39,143 bases of DNA, taken from contig NZ_LSRN01000029.1 of NCBI RefSeq assembly GCF_001885615.1, positions 1-39,143 of the forward strand, given 5' to 3'. A program made the position numbers and the translations under genes. Shown here one piece after another: positions 32,261 to 39,143 of the stretch; the stretch's first letter is position 1, and each line of letters begins with the position of its first letter. Below the pieces are notes generated by a model. It was not told the DNA's origin and searched no databases. It saw nothing but the letters and a program-made list of their open reading frames with translations. This DNA comes from Alkalibacterium sp. 20 (GTDB lineage: Bacteria; Bacillota; Bacilli; Lactobacillales; Carnobacteriaceae_A).

Positions 32261-33139
32261 TTATTCATCTATATAAACGTAATGCTCTGGTTTCTGATCG
32301 AGATAAAAAACCGCAACGCCACCGATACCTAAATGTGTCGCGAGTACCGCTCCGATATCAAAAATCTGAACAGACGCTTCGGGCAGGGCTTCTTTCACCA
32401 TGGCTTCCAGTTTCAGCGCCGTACCATAATCGTTCACGTGACTGATCGTAATCAACTGGTTTGTAAACGAGCCGACACCTTTTGTCATATCTCTGATCAT
32501 CCGTTTGTAAACACGATCTTGACCTCGAACCAGTTTCTTTAAATAGATCCCCGTTTCATTTACAGATAAATAGGGCTTGATGCTAAGCACGTCCCCGGCT
32601 GTGCCCGCCACTTTTGGTAGCCGACCGCCCTTGACCAGCCACATTAAATTATTCAAAGTGAAATGATACTGAATGTGTTCCGCATTCCATTTTGTCTGTT
32701 CCACAATAGTCCCAAATGCTTCTTCACGTTTTGCCATTTCCATCGCCTGAAGCGCCAGCAGTGCGCCACCTCCGGAACCGCCTTTGGAATCGATCACAGC
32801 AATGTTCATATCAGGGAATTTTTCTTTATACTTTTCAACGATCGTATGCGCTACCTGATACGTGCCGGAAAATTGACTGTAAATGGCAATGTATATGACG
32901 TCTTCTCCCAGGTCACGGGCTTTATTAAGCGCATCAATAATGGTTTTAGGCGATACTTGCGATGTTTTAGGCAAGGTTCCTTTTTCCATATGTGCATGAA
33001 CTTCTTCTAGTGAAATGTCCACTTGATCTAAGTAATCTTGCTCGTCGATAATGACGCTCAATGGTAAAAAGTCATAATCATATGTTTCTTTCATAAAGTC
33101 GTTCTGATCGATCCCTGAATCAATTAATATTCTTGTCAT
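32261..33139 (-). CDS. DegV family fatty-acid-binding protein (FakB-like)
   Basis: A 292-residue DegV/EDD-fold protein that binds a fatty acid; relatives (FakB) present it to the kinase FakA for phosphorylation, feeding phospholipid synthesis. Typical family features: start TRILIDSGIDQN, YDYDFLPLSVIIDEQDY, TSQVSPKTI and SGTYQVAHT near residues 58-111. No FakA gene is in the window. It lies 21 bases after the unknown gene below, so they form an operon with DUF503. Confidence 0.85.
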   Translation of the reverse strand: MTRILIDSGIDQNDFMKETYDYDFLPLSVIIDEQDYLDQVDISLEEVHAHMEKGTLPKTSQVSPKTIIDALNKARDLGEDVIYIAIYSQFSGTYQVAHTIVEKYKEKFPDMNIAVIDSKGGSGGGALLALQAMEMAKREEAFGTIVEQTKWNAEHIQYHFTLNNLMWLVKGGRLPKVAGTAGDVLSIKPYLSVNETGIYLKKLVRGQDRVYKRMIRDMTKGVGSFTNQLITISHVNDYGTALKLEAMVKEALPEASVQIFDIGAVLATHLGIGGVAVFYLDQKPEHYVYIDE

Positions 33140-33160
33140 AATTTTTCTCCTCGTTTGTCG

Positions 33161-33745
33161 TTAATTAAGTAAATCCTTTATTTCTTCTATTGTAACTGGC
33201 TCATCAAAGTAACGATTCCAGGTCGTTTTCAAGTGTTCGAGTGAAACGTTCCCGTATATAGCCATAGCTTTCTCTTTCCAGCTGTTTAATATTTGGGCTT
33301 TTTTATTGTCACTGGATGAAACTGCCTCGGCCAGTTTATTATCTGACGGCAGGCGATCTCTCACACTGAATAAAATTTCTTCAGGTATAAGCAGCAAGAT
33401 ACTGTCAGCATCTTTGGCAACAAAGAAGAACCCTTTTTTGATCAATGGCATAAAGCCTTCGATATTGGTCAAGGTTTTCACCCGGTATATGTTGGTTTCT
33501 AGATCGGGTAAACGTATCAGTACATCTTTAAGGATCGGGTGATAAATCGTTTCCGCCTGCTCGGTCGTGTTTTCAGCTAAAACATTCACCATTTGAATTT
33601 TATTCCAACTTTTTTTAACCGCGACCGCTTGTCTTTCTGCCTGGTCCACGAGTTCTGCTTTGGTGTACCCTTTCAGCAAATCAACCAGCTCTGTATTTTT
33701 TTTGTCCCATTTAATAAAACTAACGTCTGCTTCTGTACTAGTCAT
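33161..33745 (-). CDS. Protein of unknown function, 194 residues
   Basis: Soluble, lysine- and leucine-rich; I do not recognise a family. The segment VDLLKGYTKAELVDQAERQ near residues 21-40 resembles SAP/Rho-N-like short helix pairs (weak). The C-terminal half is helical, ending IEEIKDLLN. Ribosome site AAAGGACG. Middle gene of DUF503-unknown-DegV. Confidence 0.6.
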   Translation of the reverse strand: MTSTEADVSFIKWDKKNTELVDLLKGYTKAELVDQAERQAVAVKKSWNKIQMVNVLAENTTEQAETIYHPILKDVLIRLPDLETNIYRVKTLTNIEGFMPLIKKGFFFVAKDADSILLLIPEEILFSVRDRLPSDNKLAEAVSSSDNKKAQILNSWKEKAMAIYGNVSLEHLKTTWNRYFDEPVTIEEIKDLLN

Positions 33746-33793
33746 CCTAACGTCCTTTCATATAATAGTATTCCTTGCTTGAACTCTGTTCCG

Positions 33794-34075
33794 TTATACT
33801 TCCAACCAGTCGAATTCCAAAATTTCCACTTCATAATTTTCTTCGATTTCTTTCAGCGCAGCTTCCAGACGCTGCCGGCAAAGTTGTCGGTTATTCCCGA
33901 CGATCCCTATGCCGATCACCGCTTTATTGTGCATATCCAATTCATCCACTTCAGCGACAGATAAGTGATGCCGACTTTCAATGCGTCTCAGGATGCTTTG
34001 TATGACACTGCGCTTATCTTTCAATGAATACGCATCAAATATCAGCAGTGTCAGTTCTACTCCCATCAATACCAT
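33794..34075 (-). CDS. DUF503 family protein (YlxP-like)
   Basis: A 93-residue protein of the YlxP/DUF503 family. MGVELTLLIFDAYSLKDKRSVIQSILRRIESRHHLSVAEVDELD is the conserved start, and IGIVGNNRQLCRQRL is in the middle. In Bacillus YlxP is coded beside rbfA and infB and may bind rRNA; here it is apart from those genes. Ribosome site GGAGGACG. First gene of a three-gene unit on the minus strand. Confidence 0.85.
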   Translation of the reverse strand: MVLMGVELTLLIFDAYSLKDKRSVIQSILRRIESRHHLSVAEVDELDMHNKAVIGIGIVGNNRQLCRQRLEAALKEIEENYEVEILEFDWLEV

Positions 34076-34332
34076 CAGATTCGTCCTCCTCGAAAAAAAC
34101 TGATCGTTAACAGATATATGATAACTGTCACGCGAACAAACTTAGATATAGTTTATCAAATACTATTAAACCAATTCAATTAAGTTTTTTCAAGTATACC
34201 ATATTCTATTTTCTCATAAATAGATGTATTTTATTTCATTATTTCATGAGAAAAGTAAGAATCTTGTATATTTTATCACCATAATACTATAAAATGAACT
34301 TTATAAATTTTTTTATGAAGTTGGAGTGTGTT

Positions 34333-35856
34333 ATGAAATCATTACGTCTATTTGACTGGTCAAAAATATCATATGTTGCCAGAGGAATGCTCGTTGGTGT
34401 TTTAGCTGGTATTATTATCAGTTTGTTCCGTTTATCGGTTGAAATACTGCTTGACATGGTAATCGAAATTTATCAATTTTTAAACGAAAACCCCATTTGG
34501 ATCATTGGCTGGGTTGCCTTGATGATGCTTTTTGCTTTTATTATTGCTTTGCTTATCAAGCATGAACCGGATATTCGTGGTTCAGGTATCCAGGATATTG
34601 AAGGGCAACTGCACGGCTCGCTTAAACTCAACTGGTCTTCCATTATTTGGAGAAAGTTTATTGGGGGCACATTAGCTATCGGTTCTGGCCTGGCACTTGG
34701 TCGTGAAGGTCCGTCTATTCAGTTAGGTGGCGCTGTCGGTCAGGGCGTGAACCACTTTTTAAAAGGGAATCGATCGCAAGAAAACATTTTGATTTCCGCC
34801 GGAGCCAGTGCTGGCTTGTCGGCGGCCTTTAATGCGCCGGTCTCAGGCATCATGTTTATTTTGGAAGAAGTGCATCATAAATTTTCGGGTGTCCTGCTTC
34901 TGACTGCATTTTCTGCATCGATCACAGCTAATTTTGTAGCCTATCAAATCTTTGGTGTGGAAGCGGCTTTAAATTTAGGCTCGATGCTGCAGTTTCCGCT
35001 GGAACACTATGGACATCTCGTCTTGATGGGCATCGTACTGGCCTTGGGCGGATGGTTATACAAAGAAGTGTTACTTGTCATGCCTAAGCTTTACAGCATG
35101 TTACCTATACCTCCGTATCTATATGGGTTTGTTCCCTTTTTACTGGTCATTCCTGTGGGACTCTATTTTCCTACCATGCTCGGTGGCGGAACCGCTGTGA
35201 TCAATATGATCAATGGCCGCTCCACGACGCTCTGGTTTTTAATCGGCGTCTTCGTTTTCCGTTTTATTTTTTCACAAATTTCTTACGGCTCTGGTTTGCC
35301 GGGTGGCATATTCATTCCCGTATTGAGTCTCGGTGCGTTGATCGGAGCCATATACGGTAACGGTGCGTTATGGGTTACGGGGATCGAAGATATCTTCCTG
35401 CGCAGTTTCATCATTTACGCCATGGGAGGTTTCTTAACGTCTGTCACTAAAGCACCTATGACCTCGGTGATGCTTATCACTGAAATGACGGGTACGGTGA
35501 CCCATCTTATGCCTTTAGCCGTTGTGTGTTTAGTCTCCTATGTCGTTACTGACTTTGTTGGTTCCGGACCGATCTATGAAGAGTTACTTTACCGTAAAGT
35601 CAACCGCAAACCGCGCGTCTTTGAAGGTGAAGTGGCTGAAATCGAGATTCATGTTGAAGTCGATTCTAATTTAGACGGTATGATGGCCAAACAATTGACG
35701 CTGCCGTTTGGTGCACGCATAATAAAAATCAGACGACATGACAACGAATTTATGCCTCACCAGGATACTGTCTTTTTTGCCGGTGATGAACTGATCATTA
35801 CAACCGATAAAGGCTTTGTTGCTGAAGTAAGGAAACGCCTAAACAAATTGAATTAA
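34333..35856 (+). CDS. clcA: ClC-type chloride/proton transporter with C-terminal TrkA-C domain
   Basis: A 507-residue ClC protein. Ion-path motifs are clear: GSGIQDIEG (residues about 83-91), GREGP with the gating Glu125, and GSGLPGGIF (about 330). After the last helix a soluble C-terminal domain (about residues 437-507) ending ITTDKGFVAEVRKRL is TrkA-C-like, found in many Firmicute ClCs. The ATG at 34333 follows TTGGAGTGTG; the upstream frame (from 34294) lacks a ribosome site. It may act as a Cl-/H+ exchanger in acid stress or as a fluoride/other anion transporter; GREGP suggests the chloride branch. Confidence 0.88.
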   Translation: MKSLRLFDWSKISYVARGMLVGVLAGIIISLFRLSVEILLDMVIEIYQFLNENPIWIIGWVALMMLFAFIIALLIKHEPDIRGSGIQDIEGQLHGSLKLNWSSIIWRKFIGGTLAIGSGLALGREGPSIQLGGAVGQGVNHFLKGNRSQENILISAGASAGLSAAFNAPVSGIMFILEEVHHKFSGVLLLTAFSASITANFVAYQIFGVEAALNLGSMLQFPLEHYGHLVLMGIVLALGGWLYKEVLLVMPKLYSMLPIPPYLYGFVPFLLVIPVGLYFPTMLGGGTAVINMINGRSTTLWFLIGVFVFRFIFSQISYGSGLPGGIFIPVLSLGALIGAIYGNGALWVTGIEDIFLRSFIIYAMGGFLTSVTKAPMTSVMLITEMTGTVTHLMPLAVVCLVSYVVTDFVGSGPIYEELLYRKVNRKPRVFEGEVAEIEIHVEVDSNLDGMMAKQLTLPFGARIIKIRRHDNEFMPHQDTVFFAGDELIITTDKGFVAEVRKRLNKLN

Positions 35857-35863
35857 TAACCGG

Positions 35864-35917
35864 AATGTGACCTCTTTATTTAGTTTTTAACTAAGCTGAA
35901 GCTGGTCACATTTTTTT
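35864..35917 (+). terminator. Terminator after the ClC gene
   Basis: AATGTGACC (35864-35872) and GGTCACATT (35904-35912) close a stem with an inner hairpin (TTAGTT/AACTAA), followed by a T-run. Confidence 0.75.
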
Positions 35918-35988
35918 ACGAAAAAATTCAAGATTCTATGGTAAACTATGTAACAGTTACGTCATCATTATTTTTTAAGGAGATTCTT

Positions 35989-36915
35989 ATGCATTATATA
36001 TGGTTAGCAATTAAAGGATTATTTATCGGTATTTCAAATATCATTCCCGGTGTTTCCGGGGGAACGATGGCCGTATCTTTCGGCATCTATGATGATGTCA
36101 TTCACGCCTTTACAAACGTAAGAAAAGAATTCAAAGTCAGCATGCGTATCCTGGGTCCCTTGATCGTAGGTGCACTGATCGGTGTGGCTGGTTTTTCCAT
36201 GATCATTGAGTGGTTATTAGCTGAACACACGCTGTACACCGCTTTTGCCTTTGTCGGACTTATCCTCGGCGGCTTACCGATCTTGTCACAGTCACTGAAA
36301 AACAGCTTCAAACAGGAACAGCGAAAAGCGAACAGTCTGCATGTCATGCTCTTTGTCGTCTTTTTCCTCCTCGTTTCGTGGATGGGTGTAGCCGACATCT
36401 CAAACGGGGGTCCTGAAACCATCAGTCTAGGCTTGGGTCCGCTCTTAGCTCTTTTCGTTGTCGGGCTCGTTTCCGCTGCGGCGATGGTCATTCCGGGTAT
36501 CAGCGGTTCATTGTTGATGCTGATCATGGGTTATTACTACGCAGTCGTTTATACGATAAACGGCTTTACCAGCTCTCTTGCCGCTTTTGATATTGCGGAA
36601 TTGATTCCCTTTACGCTGCTGCTTTTAGCCTACGCCATCGGCATGGTTGTTGGGATCATCCTGATCAGCAAAGTAATCGATTACTTCTTTAAAAATTACC
36701 CTAGTTTCACTTACGCTTCAATTCTAGGCCTTGTCCTCGCTTCACCGATCGCAGTGATCGCCAATACCCATGCACTGAGCGGTTTAACTATCGAAGATGC
36801 CTTTGTCAAACTGTTTGTCGCCCTGGTGATTGCTTTAGTCTGTTACGCTTTGACATTCGGTTTAGGCAAAAAGGATGGTATTACGGAAGAATTACCTGAA
36901 GAATCTCACGTTTGA
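35989..36915 (+). CDS. DUF368 membrane protein (PopT-type undecaprenyl phosphate translocase)
   Basis: A 308-residue membrane protein with about eight to nine helices. Two similar motifs, NIIPGVSGGTMAVSFGIYD and AMVIPGISGSLLMLIMGYY, mark the internal repeat of the DUF368 family. Family members were recently reported to return undecaprenyl phosphate across the membrane for cell-wall recycling (PopT; from memory). The ATG at 35989 follows AAGGAGATT; the upstream frame is rejected for lack of a ribosome site. Single gene after the ClC terminator. Confidence 0.83.
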   Translation: MHYIWLAIKGLFIGISNIIPGVSGGTMAVSFGIYDDVIHAFTNVRKEFKVSMRILGPLIVGALIGVAGFSMIIEWLLAEHTLYTAFAFVGLILGGLPILSQSLKNSFKQEQRKANSLHVMLFVVFFLLVSWMGVADISNGGPETISLGLGPLLALFVVGLVSAAAMVIPGISGSLLMLIMGYYYAVVYTINGFTSSLAAFDIAELIPFTLLLLAYAIGMVVGIILISKVIDYFFKNYPSFTYASILGLVLASPIAVIANTHALSGLTIEDAFVKLFVALVIALVCYALTFGLGKKDGITEELPEESHV

Positions 36916-37020
36916 TTTTATATATTTAAACCTGGCTATTTCTTATTTGAGTCTCTAGACATTAAATAAGGAGTAGTTTATTTATTGAAATCCACTTACA
37001 TATTCGAAAAGGAGAGCGCT

Positions 37021-38382
37021 ATGAGTGATCGAATCAAGAATTTAAACCCGAATGAAACGGCAGACAAACCTTATGTCGTCTATTGGATGCAAGCTAGTCA
37101 GCGCACTGAATACAATCACGCATTAGAGTATGCTATCGCTCAGGCCAACGAACTGGACAAACCGTTGCTCGTTTATTTCGGTTTGACCGCCGATTTCCCT
37201 GAAGCGAATGCGCGTCATTACACGTTTATGCTCGAAGGTCTGCAGGACGTGAAAGCAGAGTTGAGTGCACGTGGTATAGCGTTTATCGTACAGCTCACTT
37301 CTCCAGAAAAAGGCGCGGTCGCTTGGGCAGAAGATGCTGCTTTATTGATCGTCGACCGCGGGTATTTACGTATCGAACGTGAGTGGCGTGACCGTGTGGC
37401 GCATGCAGTCTCCTGTCCGTTCATTCAAGTCGAGACGAATGTCATCATCCCTGTGGAAGTCGCTTCTGATAAAGAAGAATATGCGGCACGTACGATTCGC
37501 AGTAAGATCCATAAACAACTCGATGCGTATACAGAACCGTTACCCCAAACGGACGTTGTTCATGCTTCTCTCGATTTGGACTTGCCTTATGAAAAAGTGG
37601 ATATCTCGGATATCTCTTCATTGATAGATGAGTTAGACTGTGACCAGAGCGTCCCGGCAGTGGAGTGGATCAAAGGTGGAACGCCTCAAGCCAAAAAACG
37701 TTTGTCCCATTTCATCGAAAACAACTTGCCCGATTACGATGAAAAGAGAAACCAGCCTGGTCTGGCGATCACTTCAGATATGAGTCCATACTTGCATTTC
37801 GGTCAAATTTCTCCCTTATACATGTATGAGCAGCTGGCCGACGTGCCTGCTTCGGAGAATAAGAAGGCGTTTATTGAGGAATTTGTGGTGCGCAGAGAAT
37901 TGAGTATGAATTTTGTTTATTATAATGACCAGTACGATTCCTATGTCTGCCTACCGGACTGGGCCAAAGAAACACTGGCCAACCATACCGATGATGAGCG
38001 AGAAACGGTGTACAATCTTGAGGAACTCGAAACGTCCGACACCGCCGACCCCTACTGGAATGCGGCACAATCGGAAATGATGAAAACAGGTAAAATGCAC
38101 GGCTATATGCGAATGTACTGGGGCAAGAAGATCATCGAGTGGAGTCCGTCGCCCGAAGAAGCCTATTCCAGAGCACTATATCTGAACAATAAATACAATC
38201 TCGATGGCCGGGACCCAAATAGTTTCACCGGCATCGCCTGGTGTTTCGGTAAGCACGACCACGGCTGGAAAGAGCGTCCTGTTTTCGGAAAAGTGCGCTA
38301 CATGAATGCCAAAGGCCTCGAACGAAAATTCAAGATGTCAGACTATTTGTTACGCGTAGCCAATAGTCTCCCGAATGATTAG
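37021..38382 (+). CDS. phrB: Class II cyclobutane pyrimidine dimer photolyase
   Basis: A 453-residue DNA-repair enzyme that uses light and FADH- to split UV-made pyrimidine dimers. The N-terminal alpha/beta antenna domain (PYVVYWMQASQRTEYNHAL) and the class II FAD/substrate motifs MHGYMRMYWGKKIIEW and LDGRDPNSFTGIAWCFGKHD are plain. Class I and DASH enzymes do not have these. Class II enzymes are found in some Firmicutes, plants and animals. AAAGGAGAGC precedes the ATG at 37021. Single gene. Confidence 0.92.
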   Translation: MSDRIKNLNPNETADKPYVVYWMQASQRTEYNHALEYAIAQANELDKPLLVYFGLTADFPEANARHYTFMLEGLQDVKAELSARGIAFIVQLTSPEKGAVAWAEDAALLIVDRGYLRIEREWRDRVAHAVSCPFIQVETNVIIPVEVASDKEEYAARTIRSKIHKQLDAYTEPLPQTDVVHASLDLDLPYEKVDISDISSLIDELDCDQSVPAVEWIKGGTPQAKKRLSHFIENNLPDYDEKRNQPGLAITSDMSPYLHFGQISPLYMYEQLADVPASENKKAFIEEFVVRRELSMNFVYYNDQYDSYVCLPDWAKETLANHTDDERETVYNLEELETSDTADPYWNAAQSEMMKTGKMHGYMRMYWGKKIIEWSPSPEEAYSRALYLNNKYNLDGRDPNSFTGIAWCFGKHDHGWKERPVFGKVRYMNAKGLERKFKMSDYLLRVANSLPND

Positions 38383-38420
38383 TGTATGGTTTAGCAGTTC
38401 ACTGACAAAACCCGTTCAAT

Positions 38421-38450
38421 AACCTCAGACAAAGCTTTATCTGAGGTTTC
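38421..38450. terminator. Hairpin after the photolyase gene
   Basis: AACCTCAGA (38421-38429) and TCTGAGGTT (38440-38448) pair over 9 bp; the T-tract after it is weak (TCATTATT), so termination may be partial. Confidence 0.5.
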
Positions 38451-38473
38451 ATTATTGCCTTTTCTAGATCGGA

Positions 38474-38513
38474 TCGGCGAACTCAGTGTGAAATGAATGA
38501 TGAGTCTGTCATT
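38474..38513 (+). repeat. Dispersed 40-nt intergenic repeat, copy 3 (divergent left end)
   Basis: AACTCA at positions 7-12 and TGAGTCTGTCATT at the right end align exactly with the other copies; the first six bases differ. It lies about 30 bases before the IS element. Confidence 0.45.
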
Positions 38514-38588
38514 TTGCGGTCGGGATTGAGGTAGTCTTAATAGTGGACACAATAAATTGGAGTATAATTAGCCTATAAAATAAAGGAT

Positions 38589-38918
38589 GTGTCCATTATG
38601 CCAAAGCATTACGAACATGAATATAAAGAATATGTATGTCGGTTAGTAGTGGAAGAAAATAAAAAAGTCACTGAATTATCTCGAGATTTGGGAATTCCTG
38701 TCGGAACGATAAAAAACTGGCTTGCTAAATATAAAGATAAAGAGAAGTGGGACAAAGTCCGTCGAAAAAAACACAAAGACGGAGAACAAACGGTATTCCA
38801 TACGCCTACTGACTATGAAGAAGCATTGAAACAGCGCAAAAAAGAAATCGAAATACTGAAAGAGGAAAACGAGATCTTAAAAAAGGCTATGCATGTCTTC
38901 ACAAAAAACCAAGAATAA
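38589..38918 (+). CDS. IS3-family transposase OrfA (helix-turn-helix)
   Basis: A 109-residue DNA-binding protein of the IS150-like group: HTH start EYKEYVCRLVVEENKKVTEL and DLGIPVGTIKNWLAKY, then a leucine-zipper-like helix EEALKQRKKEIEILKEENEILKKAMHVF. It ends at a slippery run: A AAA AAC at 38903-38909, just before the stop, which would allow -1 frameshifting into orfB. Confidence 0.85.
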   Translation: MSIMPKHYEHEYKEYVCRLVVEENKKVTELSRDLGIPVGTIKNWLAKYKDKEKWDKVRRKKHKDGEQTVFHTPTDYEEALKQRKKEIEILKEENEILKKAMHVFTKNQE

Positions 38919-39143
38919 TCTTTCTATTCATTGAAACTCACCATAATGAATTCTAGGTAGTGAGGATGTGCAGTGTGCTTGGTGTTTCAAAAAGTGGGTA
39001 CTATAACTGGTTAAAACTAAAAGATAGAGAACCAACAAAACGCGAACTGTATCGTGATAAAGTTAAACAAAAAATCAGACAGTTTTTTCATGAAAGCATA
39101 GGGACGTATGGAGCGCCTCGTATCTTAGAAGATTTAATTGAAG
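38906..39143 (+). pseudogene. IS3-family transposase OrfB, N-terminal part, interrupted by a stop and cut by the window end
   Basis: In the -1 frame the sequence continues PRIIFLFIETHHNEF, then TAG at 38954, then VVRMCSVLGVSKSGYYNWL and ends GTYGAPRILEDLIE at the window edge. Both sides of the TAG match the usual OrfB N-terminus, so one sense codon has become a stop. The catalytic DDE part lies beyond the window. Translation could restart at ATG 38966, but an OrfAB fusion would end at the TAG. Confidence 0.7.

Larger units (their letters stand above)
38539..39143 (+). mobile_element. IS3-family insertion sequence, left part (truncated by window end)
   Basis: The left end is near 38539-38545 (AATAGTGGACACAATAAAT, typical of IS150-type ends). 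It contains orfA and the start of orfB and runs past the window. The right end is not in view, so target duplication cannot be checked. Confidence 0.7.

Noticed and set aside
37021-38382. DASH cryptochrome or class I photolyase
   Set aside because: The HGYMRMYWGKKIIEW and DGRDPNSFTGIAWCFGKHD motifs are those of class II enzymes.

Overview
The window is low-GC Gram-positive (Firmicute) chromosome. Strong AAGGAGG-type ribosome sites, intrinsic terminators after most genes, a cre site, CUT1 sugar importers without their own ATPase, and a lactose/cellobiose-type PTS all fit a lactic acid bacterium. A Carnobacteriaceae-like host (Alkalibacterium/Marinilactibacillus type) is my inference from overall gene character and was not tested.

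Layout. (1) 0.16-2.2 kb: M29 aminopeptidase and a GNAT acetyltransferase, convergent around shared terminators. (2) 2.6-12.6 kb, all minus strand: a sugar-utilisation regulon with a LacI-type repressor, two CUT1 permeases, a lipoprotein binding protein, a giant GH94 phosphorylase and a GH3 beta-glucosidase. Gene content and sizes match the beta-1,2-glucooligosaccharide (sophorooligosaccharide) locus of Listeria innocua. Both operon promoters carry the same GAAACGTTTC palindrome at the expected transcription start, and one also has a cre site over its -35. (3) 12.7-14.0 kb: OsmC protein and alpha/beta esterase. (4) 14.0-14.7 kb: a gene-free stretch full of structured repeats. (5) 14.7-18.3 kb: small membrane proteins, FAD monooxygenase, tRNA-Arg(CCU). 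(6) 18.4-22.3 kb: a heterodimeric ABC exporter preceded by a 30-codon leader ORF, an antiterminator arm and an intrinsic terminator, which looks like ribosome-mediated attenuation. (7) 22.6-25.3 kb: PTS EIIA and EIIB with no EIIC, a Gfo/Idh/MocA oxidoreductase, a membrane-anchored phosphoesterase. (8) 25.3-26.7 kb: decayed sequence and a small hypothetical gene. (9) 26.7-30.3 kb: an NSS symporter and a minimal merR-merA mercury operon. (10) 30.3-30.85 kb: a second cluster of the 14-kb hairpin family. (11) 30.9-34.1 kb, minus: MscS-related channel; DUF503 / unknown / DegV genes. (12) 34.3-38.4 kb, plus: ClC transporter, DUF368 (PopT-type) protein, class II photolyase. (13) 38.54 kb to the end: left part of an IS3-family element whose orfB reading frame is interrupted by a stop.

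The most unusual signals are the exporter attenuator; two arrays of hairpins with conserved CGAA/TTCG cores, conserved internal loops and covarying outer stems; and a 40-nt intergenic repeat found three times with identical length and block spacing.
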